Below are positions 8,723 to 17,259 of a stretch of DNA of 50,156 nucleotides, piece after piece. Position 1 is the stretch's first letter; each line of letters begins with the position of its first letter. The notes beneath the pieces were generated by a model that searched no databases, was not told where the DNA came from, and saw nothing but the letters and a program-made list of their open reading frames with translations. This DNA comes from Acidobacteriota bacterium (lineage in GTDB: Bacteria > Acidobacteriota > Blastocatellia > UBA7656). Location of the stretch: positions 128,093 to 178,248 of the forward strand of contig JBBPIG010000013.1 of NCBI GenBank assembly GCA_038040445.1, written 5' to 3'. A program made the translations under genes and the position numbers.

Positions 8723-8833
8723 ATCGGTGCGAATCCGTCAAAACCCGTTTCATCGGTGGTCTGTGAGTTACTAATGCCATTGCCAGCGCCCCATAGACCA
8801 CGGATGACGCTGATTTGGCCGATTCGCGCGGAT
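8723..8833. repeat. 44-bp-arm inverted repeat, copy A (degenerate)
   Basis: The left arm 8723-8765 and right arm 8791-8833 share the CATAGACCACGGATGACG / CGTCATCCGTGGTCTATG type sequence also found at 19425-19537 and 50105-50156. This copy has a diverged left arm. It fills the gap between the convergent peptidase and metH genes. Confidence 0.75.
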
Positions 8834-8852
8834 ATCCCTCCCTCACTAGCAG

Positions 8853-11800
8853 TCAATCGGCAGTGGCTTCGGCGAGTTCTTGAGCGCCTACCGAAAAATA
8901 AGTCGCATCCGGGTGGTGAAATACCAAAGCCGAGACGCTCGCTTCCGGTTCCATCATGAAGCCTTCGGTCAATTGAACGCCAATCTCTTCAGGATGCAAC
9001 AAGCTGAACAACCCCGCTTGCGATTCCAGGTCGGGACACGCAGGGTAGCCGAATGAATATCGCTTGCCGCGGTAGCGCGCTTGAAACAACGCCTGGCGTG
9101 ACAGATCGGGCGAGTCCGGAAACCCCCACGCTCGGCGGAGACGAGCGTGCAACCATTCGGCGGCCGCTTCGGCGGTTTCGAGCGCTAACGCTTGAAGCGC
9201 GTATGATCGCAAGTACTCGCCCGCTTGCTTCGCTTCTTCGGCGATCTCGCGGATGCCTTCGCCGGCAGTCGTGACGAACAGCGCGATGTGATCGCGGCGC
9301 CGGGTCGAGCCGTCAAAGCCCGCGGGTAAGACGAGATCGCTCAGCGCGAGGCCGTCTTCCTTGCGTTGCCGAGGAAAGCGGAAGGTTGCGACGGGATTCT
9401 CAACCGCGGAGGACGCCGAGGAAGGGTCCGGCAGCCTAAAGGCTGAACTCTGAACCTCGGGCAGCCTAAAGGCTGAACTCTGAACCTCGGGCAGCCTGAA
9501 GGCTGAACTCTGAACGTCGCCGAACAGGTTAATAGAGTTGCCTGCGGGTTCCGCCTCGAAGAATTGCCAGACGACTCGCGGTCGCATCGCACCCGCGCGG
9601 CATTCTTCTTTTACTCGGTCGATCGTCTCTTCAAGCTCCCGAGCGAGACGATCACCGGATGCGAGCAGTTCGGTGAACTTGCCACGCAAACCCATATGCC
9701 GCCCGTAGAGCATCTGCGGGTTGATGTAGCTCCATACGTCGTCGAGGTCTTCCACTTCGATCACGTGACGATCCAGATCAGGCACAGGAAGAATCGGAAC
9801 GTCGAGCGAAATCTTCGAGCTGCGTTGTTCGGTCTCGTCCACGACTACAACCGCCACCGGAGCCTTGGCACCGAGGTCTCGTTCGAGCAGCTCGCCCTCG
9901 AGCCGCGCGCGCGACTCGGGGTTCATCAAGCGATTCAAAATGTCCAGCCCGTTCATCGCGTCGTTCGCATACACCACAGTGCCGCCGTAGGCCGGCGCGA
10001 TTTTCCCGCGGGTGAAGCGATCCGATAGCGCTGCCCCGCCGACTAGCAAAGGCTGATCGATTCCCGCGTCTTTCAAATCTTCAGCCGTCAGCACCATCTG
10101 CTGCGCGGACTTCACCAACAAACCCGAAAGACCGATCGCGTCCGGCTTGTGTTCGCGCACGGCTTGAATCAAGACTTCGGGCGGAACTTTAATTCCGAGG
10201 TTCACCACCTGATAGCCGTTGTTGGACAGGATGATATCGACCAGGTTTTTGCCGATGTCGTGAACGTCGCCTTTCACCGTAGCCAGAATGATCCGGCCGC
10301 GAGAGCTGTCGGCGCTCTTCTCCATGAACTGTTCGAGATAAGAGACCGCCGCCTTCATCGCTTCGGCGCTTTGAAGCACTTCGGCGACGATCAGCTCGTT
10401 GTTGTTGAACAGGCGGCCAACCTCGGACATTCCGGCCATCAGCGGCCCGTTGATGATGTCCATCGGCGCGGCTTCTTTGAGCTTTGACTCCAGGTCGGCG
10501 AGCAAGCCTTCTTTCGTTCCTTCGATGATGTAGTTGCCGATCCTCTCGTCGAGCGGCAGATCGCTCGCTTTTTTCTTCTGCCTCGAGGTCGCGCCGCGGA
10601 AGTGCGCGGCAAACGCGGCGATCGGATCATCGCCGCGATTCCACAACAGGTCTTCGGAGAGACGCCGCTCCGCCTCGGGGATCGAGGCGTACCGTTCGAG
10701 CTTCTCTGAATTGACTATCGCCAGGTCGAGCCCGGCCTTGGTGCAGTGATACAGAAAAACCGAATTCAGCACTTCCCTTCCCGCCTCGGGCAAACCAAAC
10801 GACACGTTGCTGATGCCAAGGATCGTCTTGACGTAAGGGATCTCTTGCTTGATCAGCCGCACGCCTTCGATAGTCTCGACCGCGCTGCCGGCGTAGTTCT
10901 GATCGCCCGTCGCGCAGGGAAAGACCAGCGGGTCGATGATGATATCTTCAGTGCGGATGCCGTAGTCTTCGTTGAGCAGCTTAACTGAGCGCCGCGCGAC
11001 TTCGAGCTTCCGCTCGCGCGTGATGGCCTGGGCTTGTTCTTTATCTTCGTCGATGCACCCGACGACAAGCGCCGCGCCGTACTTGCGGGCGAGCGGCGTG
11101 ACTAGTTCGAACTTATCAAGGCCGTCTTCGAGGTTGATCGAGTTGATAATCGACTTGCCCTGACAGTAAGTGAGCGCGCGCTCGATCGCGACCGGATCGG
11201 TGGTGTCGATCATGGTCGGCGCTTTGACCACGCGGATCATCTTTTCGTAAAAGCGGTCCACGTCGTAAAGCTCTTCGCGGTCGGCGTTCTGAAGGTTCAC
11301 ATCGCAAATCTGCGCGCCGCCTTTGACTTGCTGCCGCGCGATCTCCGCTGCTTCTTCATATTTCTCGTCGGTGATCAGGCGCTTGAATTTTCGCGAGCCG
11401 ACTTCGTTTGTTCGCTCGCCGACGATCAACGGGCGCTGGTCGTCGCTGGCTTCGACAAAGTCGATTCCCGAGAACAAAGCTCGTTGATGTTTCGAGGGAA
11501 CGCGCGCGCGCGCGCCCTCGACCATCTGCGCGAGCGCGCGGATGTGCGCCGGAGTCGTGCCGCAGCAGCCTCCAACCAGATTGATCCATCCGTGATCGAC
11601 AAAGCGCTTCAATGTCGAGGCCATGCTCTCTGGAGTTTCGAGATAGATGCCGTCTTCGTTGGGCAATCCCGCGTTGGGTATGCACGAGACGCGCGTCTCA
11701 GCCAGCTCGGCGAGGCTGCGTATGCGATCGGTCATGAACTCGGGCCCGGTCGCGCAGTTCAACCCGACTGACAATAGATCCGCGTGCATCACTGAAGTCG

Positions 11801-12449
11801 CGAACGCCTCGACCGTTTGACCGGCGAGCATGGTTCCCATCGCTTCGATCGTTCCGGAGACCATCAGAGGAACCTTGAATCCGATCTCATCGAACAATCG
11901 CCAGATGCCTACGAGCGCGGCTTTCACGTTGCGAGTGTCTTGCTGGGTTTCGACTATGAGAATGTCGGCGCCGCCGGCGACCAGTCCCGCCGCTTGATCG
12001 TGAAAGTTCTCAATGAGTTGATCGAAAGTCACCCCGCCAGTGACGGATATGGCTTTAGTTGTCGGCCCCATCGAACCGGCTACAAATCGCGGCTTGTTCG
12101 TGGTCGAGAGTTCAGCCGCTGCTTGCTTTGCCAGTCGCGCCGCGGTCTCGTTCAGCTTGTGAACTTGATCCTGCAGCCCGTATTCGGCAAGGACGATCGG
12201 GGTGCCGCCGAAGGTGTTGGTCTCAATGATGTCGGCGCCGGCTTCAAGGTAGCCGCGATGAATATCGAGCACGACGTCGGGACGGGTGAGCACAAGATTC
12301 TCGTTGCAGCCTTCGAGTTGAGCGCCGCCGAAATCCTCGGCAGTGAGATAGCGCGCTTGAATAGCGGTGCCCATCGCACCATCGAGTACGAGGATGCGTT
12401 CGGCGAGCAATACTTCGAGTAACTTTGTGCGTTCCTGTCGCTCAGTCAT
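8853..12449 (-). CDS. metH: Cobalamin-dependent methionine synthase
   Basis: Transfers the methyl group of 5-methyltetrahydrofolate to homocysteine through methylcobalamin. It has 1198 residues from the ATG at 12449; a TTG two codons earlier is also possible. Domain order is normal: the homocysteine domain (about 15-325, starts VLDGAMGT, zinc cysteines in LNCATGPE and GGCCGTTP), the pterin-binding domain (about 340-610), the cobalamin cap and Rossmann domains (about 640-880, DVHDIGK with cobalt ligand His730), and the AdoMet reactivation domain (about 905-1198, ending in the GYPACPDLES and LTESFxMxPxASVS-type region). The reactivation domain carries an in-frame insertion of three 10-residue repeats near residues 978-1007. 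It ends a leftward run of genes, 32 nt after a small membrane protein gene. Confidence 0.97.
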   Translation of the reverse strand: MTERQERTKLLEVLLAERILVLDGAMGTAIQARYLTAEDFGGAQLEGCNENLVLTRPDVVLDIHRGYLEAGADIIETNTFGGTPIVLAEYGLQDQVHKLNETAARLAKQAAAELSTTNKPRFVAGSMGPTTKAISVTGGVTFDQLIENFHDQAAGLVAGGADILIVETQQDTRNVKAALVGIWRLFDEIGFKVPLMVSGTIEAMGTMLAGQTVEAFATSVMHADLLSVGLNCATGPEFMTDRIRSLAELAETRVSCIPNAGLPNEDGIYLETPESMASTLKRFVDHGWINLVGGCCGTTPAHIRALAQMVEGARARVPSKHQRALFSGIDFVEASDDQRPLIVGERTNEVGSRKFKRLITDEKYEEAAEIARQQVKGGAQICDVNLQNADREELYDVDRFYEKMIRVVKAPTMIDTTDPVAIERALTYCQGKSIINSINLEDGLDKFELVTPLARKYGAALVVGCIDEDKEQAQAITRERKLEVARRSVKLLNEDYGIRTEDIIIDPLVFPCATGDQNYAGSAVETIEGVRLIKQEIPYVKTILGISNVSFGLPEAGREVLNSVFLYHCTKAGLDLAIVNSEKLERYASIPEAERRLSEDLLWNRGDDPIAAFAAHFRGATSRQKKKASDLPLDERIGNYIIEGTKEGLLADLESKLKEAAPMDIINGPLMAGMSEVGRLFNNNELIVAEVLQSAEAMKAAVSYLEQFMEKSADSSRGRIILATVKGDVHDIGKNLVDIILSNNGYQVVNLGIKVPPEVLIQAVREHKPDAIGLSGLLVKSAQQMVLTAEDLKDAGIDQPLLVGGAALSDRFTRGKIAPAYGGTVVYANDAMNGLDILNRLMNPESRARLEGELLERDLGAKAPVAVVVVDETEQRSSKISLDVPILPVPDLDRHVIEVEDLDDVWSYINPQMLYGRHMGLRGKFTELLASGDRLARELEETIDRVKEECRAGAMRPRVVWQFFEAEPAGNSINLFGDVQSSAFRLPEVQSSAFRLPEVQSSAFRLPDPSSASSAVENPVATFRFPRQRKEDGLALSDLVLPAGFDGSTRRRDHIALFVTTAGEGIREIAEEAKQAGEYLRSYALQALALETAEAAAEWLHARLRRAWGFPDSPDLSRQALFQARYRGKRYSFGYPACPDLESQAGLFSLLHPEEIGVQLTEGFMMEPEASVSALVFHHPDATYFSVGAQELAEATAD
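9431..9517. repeat. Three 30-bp direct repeats inside metH
   Basis: Units of 30 bp (9431-9460, 9461-9490, 9491-9517) each contain the palindrome CAGCCTAAAGGCTG and encode ten residues with the core VQSSAFRLPE. They are nearly identical at DNA level and keep the metH frame. Confidence 0.88.
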
Positions 12450-12481
12450 CTTCAAAGGCCTGCTGTCTAGTTACCACTGCT

Positions 12482-12847
12482 TCAGCTATCGCTCATTGCG
12501 ATCTTGAAAAACACTAAGGACGACAACGCGCCGCTAAGCATTAAAGCTACGTAGAGGCTTGCGTTGCTCTCGGAAACCACGCTTGATATCAGGGCAACAA
12601 CCACACCACCAATGCCGCCAGCCACGACAAAATATACCCAACCGAGGTTCCCTGCTCTTTTAAGAATGAACATCAACGGCACAAAGAAAAGGGTCGCTAT
12701 CAGATAGGGGAAGACTCCATAGAGCAAGAGAATCGACGGAAATTCTCGCAGCCGAAATGAACCACCTAACGCGTCGAGAGCGATAAAGGCAAAAGGCACT
12801 GCCAACGGCGCTATCAGATAGCCGAGTAATATTCTTACTGGATTCAT
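12482..12847 (-). CDS. Small membrane protein, unknown function
   Basis: A 121-residue protein with four predicted membrane segments (about 5-25, 38-60, 68-90, 97-116) and few charged residues. No family is recognised. It begins 13 nt downstream of the YbjN-like gene at 12861, so the two are probably co-transcribed; metH follows after 32 nt. No strong ribosome site is visible before the ATG. The base composition is slightly more A+T-rich than its neighbours. Confidence 0.65.
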   Translation of the reverse strand: MNPVRILLGYLIAPLAVPFAFIALDALGGSFRLREFPSILLLYGVFPYLIATLFFVPLMFILKRAGNLGWVYFVVAGGIGGVVVALISSVVSESNASLYVALMLSGALSSLVFFKIAMSDS

Positions 12848-12860
12848 GAGTCTTAGCGAT

Positions 12861-13457
12861 TCAATCTCCCGGTGGCTTCTCTTCCCCTGCCTTTTTCACA
12901 TCCGGAGGCCTCTCGTCCCGGTCGCTGACAGGCCCCAGCAGCTTCTTGATTTCGGGTTTGCGCTCGCGGGCCACTGCAGCCATGGTGAAGTACGCGTACT
13001 CGAAAGCGGCCTGGTTCATCGCTTGAGCGCTGCTCACCAGATACTTGTAGCCGATGTCATCCTCGCCATCGACAAAAAAGCTACCAATCGTTATCGCATC
13101 GTTAGCCGCCAGCAGATACTTGTAGACTTCTTCTTTGTTTGCGCTGCCCTTCAGGTTGCCAAAGTTGTAGATGTAGAAGCCGAGCAGATTCCTCCGCCGG
13201 TCATTCACCAACACGATCGTGACCTTTCCGCCTTTCACCTCGGGGTAGTTAGACACGACCATATCCGGAGTGCTCTTGCTCACATCCACGGTGGACCCGG
13301 TGCGTTGTAAGTACTGCTTCATGCGATCGGTGAACGTGAGCTTGGGCCGCGGCACTTTCGGCGGAGGCGTCTGGGCTGGATCAACCTGCTGCGCAAGCAA
13401 CTGTCCCGCAATCAATGCGAGCACGATTGGTACGGCTGCGATTCGAAACTTGCTCAT
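12861..13457 (-). CDS. Secreted YbjN-like protein (paralogue 1)
   Basis: A 198-residue protein with a clear signal peptide (about 1-22, ends LLAQ). The mature part contains a segment of the type LLAANDAITIGSFF followed by DGEDDIGYKYLV, the pattern of the YbjN / secretion-chaperone-like fold. The next gene upstream (13551-14054) has the matching LLEANHRAFATFF and DAQGDIGARF segments, so the two look like tandem duplicates that have diverged strongly. YbjN proteins are usually cytoplasmic and poorly understood; export is unusual. The function is unknown. The ATG is preceded by AGGTGCT. The C-terminal 25 residues are Lys/Glu/Pro-rich and probably disordered. Confidence 0.75.
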   Translation of the reverse strand: MSKFRIAAVPIVLALIAGQLLAQQVDPAQTPPPKVPRPKLTFTDRMKQYLQRTGSTVDVSKSTPDMVVSNYPEVKGGKVTIVLVNDRRRNLLGFYIYNFGNLKGSANKEEVYKYLLAANDAITIGSFFVDGEDDIGYKYLVSSAQAMNQAAFEYAYFTMAAVARERKPEIKKLLGPVSDRDERPPDVKKAGEEKPPGD

Positions 13458-13476
13458 AGCACCTACCTTAGCCTTG

Positions 13477-13498
13477 GAGCGCAGGCGTCCCGCCTGCT
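13477..13498. repeat. GCAGGCGTCCCGCCTGC palindromic repeat, copy 1
   Basis: A short palindrome between the two YbjN-like genes (GCAGGCG TCC CGCCTGC). Close copies are at 46755-46778, inside the E1 gene, and at 50028-50052. A degenerate partner with GGGACGC follows at about 13530. Confidence 0.75.
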
Positions 13499-13550
13499 CT
13501 CTACCCGTTGACTTCTAACGAACCCCGCGGGACGCTTGAACGCCCACGCT

Positions 13551-14054
13551 TCATTCTTTGCGCATGAACTCATCGAGTATCGGCGTGTATTCGTCGGCGG
13601 TTCGCAGCAACTCGGTTACGCCCGCTCTGAACGATTCATAACCGAGCCCGTTCTCAGTCGTGAACGTGAAGCGCGCTCCGATGTCTCCCTGAGCGTCGAC
13701 GAAGAACGTCGCGAATGCTCGATGATTGGCTTCCAGCAACCGCTGAAGCAACTTCTCTCTATCAGTCGCCCGCGCGAGGCTGAAGTACCGTCCGCGGAGT
13801 TTCGGATAGACCGTAAGGACCAGAGAATGGTCCGGACGAGTCTCAACATAAAGGTCGAGCCGCTCAGCGTGCCGGTTGTCGCTGCGTGGCACCACCAACG
13901 CCTCGGGATTCTTCGGATGAGCCACGTAGCGCAGGCCCATCTTGTCGAAGTACCCGCGCAACGTCTGCTTGGTGATCCCCTGCTGCTGCGCCCCGCTTGC
14001 TCCCCCAGCGAGCACAACGGCTGCCAGAACCGAAATGGCGATTCGCCTTTTCAT
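13551..14054 (-). CDS. Secreted YbjN-like protein (paralogue 2)
   Basis: A 167-residue exported protein: the signal peptide covers about 1-21 (RRIAISVLAAVVLAGG, ends SGAQ). It has an N-terminal region with YFDKMGLRYV and a YbjN-like core (LLEANHRAFATFFVDA, GDIGARF). It is a probable tandem paralogue of the downstream gene 12861-13457. I selected the ATG at 14054 over a TTG at 14060, because AGGGG lies upstream at a usable distance. No catalytic residues are evident, and the role may be as a periplasmic binding or chaperone-like protein. It is the first gene of a leftward run ending at metH. Confidence 0.75.
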   Translation of the reverse strand: MKRRIAISVLAAVVLAGGASGAQQQGITKQTLRGYFDKMGLRYVAHPKNPEALVVPRSDNRHAERLDLYVETRPDHSLVLTVYPKLRGRYFSLARATDREKLLQRLLEANHRAFATFFVDAQGDIGARFTFTTENGLGYESFRAGVTELLRTADEYTPILDEFMRKE

Positions 14055-14168
14055 TAACAAAACGACCCCTAGCTAACGTCGCGCGATCCTTCTAACCCAC
14101 CGTGATCACTTTCTGCTCAAGCTCTCCAACCTATCATCGCCGCCAAAGCCAATTCAAGCGTCGGCTCG

Positions 14169-14282
14169 TTCAGGGTCCCGCGTTCAATGCTCAGGGTTGC
14201 GAAACCCGGAACTTCGAACCACAACCCGGAACTACGAACCCTGAACCCGGAACCACAAACTCTGAACCCGGAACCCTGAACC
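14169..14282. repeat. GAACCCGGAAC inverted array downstream of the MTHFR gene
   Basis: The left arm (14169-14200, GTTCAGGGT units) and a longer right arm (14203-14282, AACCCGGAAC and CGAACCCTGAAC units) are in opposite orientation. The array ends about 10 nt from the stop codon of the homocysteine methyltransferase/MTHFR gene. The same architecture occurs with other sequences at 2333-2439, 35211-35380 and 47863-47947. Confidence 0.75.
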
Positions 14283-14291
14283 GATTCCCAT

Positions 14292-16121
14292 TCACAACAC
14301 ACTAAACACATCCAACGCGTACTGAACCCGGCCGAACGGCGCGGACACCTGCACGCCTTGAACGATGTCGCGCACTTCGAGCAACGTCTCGCGCGCGATC
14401 GCCAGTCCCTCTTCGCGAGCCGCATCCTTTTCCGTGATTCGCTCCATGCGTCTGAGCACTGACTCGGGCACTACGACGCCGGGTACTTCATTAGCCAGAA
14501 ACTCAGCGTTGCGATAAGACACAAGCGGCCAGATGCCCGCGATCACCGGAATGCGGCAATGCTCGATTCGCTTCAAAAAGTTCTTGAGCTGCCCCACGTC
14601 GAACGTCGGCTGCGTTATCGCGAACTCGGCGCCAGCTTCCACCTTCCACTCGAAGCGCCGCAGTTCGTAGTCCATATCGACCGCGCACGGGTTCACCCCC
14701 ACGCCGATGAAGAAAGACGTCGGTCCGCCTATCGGGTTGCCGCCGATGTCGAGCCCGTGGTTGAGCCGGTTCACCATGTTCACAAGCCCTATCGAGTCGA
14801 TGTCAAACACAGCGGTCGCTTCCGGATAAGGCCCCATCTTCGGCGGGTCGCCGGTGATGATCAAAAGATTCCTCAGACCCAGACCCGCGGCGCCCAACAG
14901 GTCGCTTGTCATTCCAAGAAGATTGCGGTCGCGGCAGCAGTAGTGAACGACCGTCTCGATTCCAACCCCCTGCTCGATCAGCGTCGAGACTGCAAGCACG
15001 CCCATCCGCGACTGCGCGCGTGGGCCGTCGGGAACATTGACCGCATCGACGCCCCACGTTTTCAACAAGCGCACGCCTTCGAGCATCTTCGACGGATCGC
15101 ATCCTTTGGGAGGCACGATCTCGACAGAAGTAACGAACTCGCCTTCGCAGATCTTCCTGGCGAGACCTGAGCGCTCGGCCTTCGGAACGACTTTGACGTC
15201 GGGCGGCTTGTCTTCAGGCACGAACACGCGCACGGTCGACCGGCCGGGCGAAAGCGCGGCCACCGCGTTTGCGATTTGCTTGATGTGCTCAGGCGTGGTG
15301 CCGCAGCATCCGCCGACGAACTTCGCGCCGGCTTGAATCAGCCGCTTGGCGTACTTGGCCATGTACTCGGGCGAAGCCATGTAGAACATTCGCCCGTCGA
15401 CCTGTCGAGGCAGCCCGCCGTTGGGTTGAGATGCGAGTTTTCGCTTGGTGACCACGCGCATCTTCTCGATGGCTTCAAGCATCGTGTGCGGCCCGACCGA
15501 ACAGTTCAACCCGATGACATCGGCGCCCCATTCGTCGAGCTGCTTGGTGAAAGTCTCAGGCGCGGTGCCGTAGCTGGTGTTGCCGTCGGTCTGGATAGTC
15601 ATCTGTGCAACGACGGGCAGACCGCTTATTGAGCGGATAGCCAGAAGTGCCTGTTGAATCTCGACGGTGTCGGAGAAGGTCTCGAGCACAAACAGATCGA
15701 CGCCGCCTTCGAGCAGCGCTTCGGCGTGCTGACGGAAGATGTCCTGAGCCTCCTGTGCCGAAGTCGGTCCGTAAGGCTCGATGCGAATGCCGAGCGGCCC
15801 AATCGCACCGCCGACGAAAGCGCGGCTGCCCGCCGCCTCGCGAGCGATGCGCGCGCCGGCGTGGTTTATCTCGTAGGCCTTATCCTCGAGACCGTAGCCG
15901 GCAAGCTTGAGGCGGTTCGCGCCGTAGGTGTTCGTTTCGATAACATCGGCGCCCGCTTTCACGTAATCGCGTTGAATGCCCAGCACGAGATCGCGGCTCG
16001 CAAGATTCAGCTCATCGTAGCAGCGATTGATGTACACGCCGCGCTGGTAGAGCATCGTGCCCATCGCGCCGTCGAAGACGTAAACCCGGTCATCAGTGAC
16101 CGCATCGCGAAAATCTTTCAT
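14292..16121 (-). CDS. Bifunctional homocysteine S-methyltransferase / methylenetetrahydrofolate reductase
   Basis: A two-domain enzyme of the YitJ type, 609 residues. The N-terminal part (about 1-285) is a homocysteine-binding barrel with VFDGAMGT, LNCSVGPH and GGCCGTTP, giving the three zinc cysteines. The C-terminal part (about 315-609) is the FAD-dependent methylenetetrahydrofolate reductase, recognised by EFVTSVEIVPPKG, the GVDAVNVPDG segment and FAITQPTFDVGQL. It supplies 5-methyltetrahydrofolate for MetH and may act on homocysteine itself. The ATG at 16121 is chosen, since the 16 residues upstream come from an inverted repeat. No strong ribosome site is seen. It lies beside metH on the same strand, which fits a shared methionine role. 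Confidence 0.92.
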   Translation of the reverse strand: MKDFRDAVTDDRVYVFDGAMGTMLYQRGVYINRCYDELNLASRDLVLGIQRDYVKAGADVIETNTYGANRLKLAGYGLEDKAYEINHAGARIAREAAGSRAFVGGAIGPLGIRIEPYGPTSAQEAQDIFRQHAEALLEGGVDLFVLETFSDTVEIQQALLAIRSISGLPVVAQMTIQTDGNTSYGTAPETFTKQLDEWGADVIGLNCSVGPHTMLEAIEKMRVVTKRKLASQPNGGLPRQVDGRMFYMASPEYMAKYAKRLIQAGAKFVGGCCGTTPEHIKQIANAVAALSPGRSTVRVFVPEDKPPDVKVVPKAERSGLARKICEGEFVTSVEIVPPKGCDPSKMLEGVRLLKTWGVDAVNVPDGPRAQSRMGVLAVSTLIEQGVGIETVVHYCCRDRNLLGMTSDLLGAAGLGLRNLLIITGDPPKMGPYPEATAVFDIDSIGLVNMVNRLNHGLDIGGNPIGGPTSFFIGVGVNPCAVDMDYELRRFEWKVEAGAEFAITQPTFDVGQLKNFLKRIEHCRIPVIAGIWPLVSYRNAEFLANEVPGVVVPESVLRRMERITEKDAAREEGLAIARETLLEVRDIVQGVQVSAPFGRVQYALDVFSVL

Positions 16122-16131
16122 AGCAAACCCG

Positions 16132-16236
16132 GTAGCGCACGCTGCCAGCTTGCGATCGCTCGCCGCCAAACTCTTACTTGCCGCCGAGAGCGACCCTCGG
16201 CTCGCGCGGTGATCGCAAGGTGGCTGCTTGCGCTAC
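16132..16236. repeat. Inverted repeat with 26-bp arms (GTAGCGCAxGC type)
   Basis: Arms at about 16132-16158 and 16211-16236 start and end with GTAGCGCA / TGCGCTAC and share the block CTTGCGATC, with a few mismatches. The element lies directly upstream of the MTHFR fusion gene and overlaps its possible leader. It looks like a small non-autonomous or REP-like element. Confidence 0.6.
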
Positions 16237-16244
16237 GTTATTCC

Positions 16245-16350
16245 AAAAAAGCAAAAACCCCGCGCTAAACTTGCGCGGGGCTGAATCCGACTGTTTAGCA
16301 GTTTTTTACGTGGAGCAATTTGCTTAAATCGCCACGATCAAATTGTCAAC
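16245..16350 (-). ncRNA. Candidate small RNA or attenuated leader upstream of the MTHFR fusion gene
   Basis: On the minus strand a promoter-like pair (16356-16389) is followed by about 105 nt with three stems: CGTGG/CCACG enclosing AGCAA/TTGCT, ACTG/CAGT, and a strong terminator stem CCCCGCGC/GCGCGGGG (16258-16265 and 16273-16280) followed by TTTTTGCTTTTTT. This is either a free-standing small RNA or a leader that ends before the gene unless antitermination occurs. It does not show SAM, cobalamin or THF riboswitch consensus boxes that I know. Confidence 0.35.
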
Positions 16351-16355
16351 GAGGG

Positions 16356-16389
16356 CTAGAATACACCTAGGTGCCCGAGAGAGTCAATC
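16356..16389 (-). promoter_or_regulatory. Sigma-70-like promoter, minus strand
   Basis: TTGACT, an 18-nt spacer, then TATTCT, reading leftward. A second TTGACA lies about 35 bp further downstream. It is suitably placed to drive the candidate small RNA or leader at 16245-16350. Confidence 0.4.
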
Positions 16390-16486
16390 GTTGTCAATGC
16401 CCGGCGCTAGCCACTCAGATAGTCCTAAACCGAGATATCTTGACTGTGCGCTCTCATTTTGTGAGCATACAGCCGAGGGAAACGGT

Positions 16487-16786
16487 TTGCGCATAGTCAG
16501 CCGAAGGGCTTTGAGAGAATTCTGGGAGAAGTACCCCGACGCTGAGATTCCGTTACAGTCCTGGTACCACAGAACAAAGCAAGCCCGGTGGGAAAGTCTG
16601 GCAGACGCCAGGCGTGATTTCCCTCATGCGGACCTGGTTGGCGTATGCACAGTCTTCAACATCAAAGGAAATCACTATCGGTTAGTTACCAAGGTTCACT
16701 TCAGGAATAAGAAGGTATTCATAAGGAACGTACTAACCCACGGCGAGTACAACAAGGATAGGTGGAAAAATGACTGCGGTTGCTAA
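16487..16786 (+). CDS. higB: HigB-type mRNA interferase toxin
   Basis: Toxin of a type II toxin-antitoxin pair; family members cleave mRNA on the ribosome. Using the TTG at 16487 gives 99 residues, starting LRIVSRRALREFWEKYPDAE and ending THGEYNKDRWKNDCGC. This matches HigB in length and in the pattern of an early RxxLxxFWxxxPDAE motif, a central FNIKGNHYRL motif and a final THxEYD/NK motif. The upstream reading frame to 16343 has no HigB similarity. A GAGGGA ribosome site lies 6 nt upstream of the TTG. The gene overlaps higA by 17 nt, toxin first, the usual order for higBA. Confidence 0.87.
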   Translation: MRIVSRRALREFWEKYPDAEIPLQSWYHRTKQARWESLADARRDFPHADLVGVCTVFNIKGNHYRLVTKVHFRNKKVFIRNVLTHGEYNKDRWKNDCGC

Positions 16787-17186
16787 CCCCAAAATCGACC
16801 CGCGAAAATACGGCAGGCTGCTTGCGAAGACTCTCCCGCAAGCGATCAGGACCGAGAAAGAGAATGAGCGGATGCTGGCTGAAGTTGACAGGCTCATGTC
16901 GAAGGCCGAAGAGAAGCTCACGCCCGAAGAGCATGCCCTGCTCGAACTTCTGTTTGCGCTGATCGAAAGGTTCGAGGAAGAACACTATCCAATTCCTGAA
17001 GCGCCGCCGCACTCAATCATTCAAACGTTGATGGAAGAAAGAGGGCTGCGCCAGCGTGATCTTGTGCCGGTGTTAGGTTCGAGAGGGGTAACATCCGAAG
17101 TCGTAAGGGGAAAGCGCAGACCAAGTAAGGCTCAGGCGAAGGCCCTCGCGAAGTTTTTCTCTGTATCGTCCGAGTTGTTCATTTGA
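16770..17186 (+). CDS. higA: HigA-type antitoxin with XRE helix-turn-helix
   Basis: A 138-residue antitoxin and autorepressor. The N-terminal two-thirds is a charged helical region (about 1-85) that probably wraps the toxin. The C-terminal XRE-like helix-turn-helix covers about 88-135 (LMEERGLRQRDLVPVLGSRG, then SEVVRGKRRPSKAQAKALAKFF). The sequence has the HigA signature, with LRQRDL followed by a VLG turn. The start overlaps the toxin end by 17 nt, with GGTGG just upstream, so translation is coupled. The complex would be expected to bind an operator before higB; no palindrome was confirmed. Confidence 0.88.
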   Translation: MTAVANPKIDPRKYGRLLAKTLPQAIRTEKENERMLAEVDRLMSKAEEKLTPEEHALLELLFALIERFEEEHYPIPEAPPHSIIQTLMEERGLRQRDLVPVLGSRGVTSEVVRGKRRPSKAQAKALAKFFSVSSELFI

Positions 17187-17259
17187 GTCAATCTGCCTGG
17201 CGCCAACAACTCACCGATGTTGTAGCGGTCCTACCCGCATGCTAGATTCACCTTGACCA

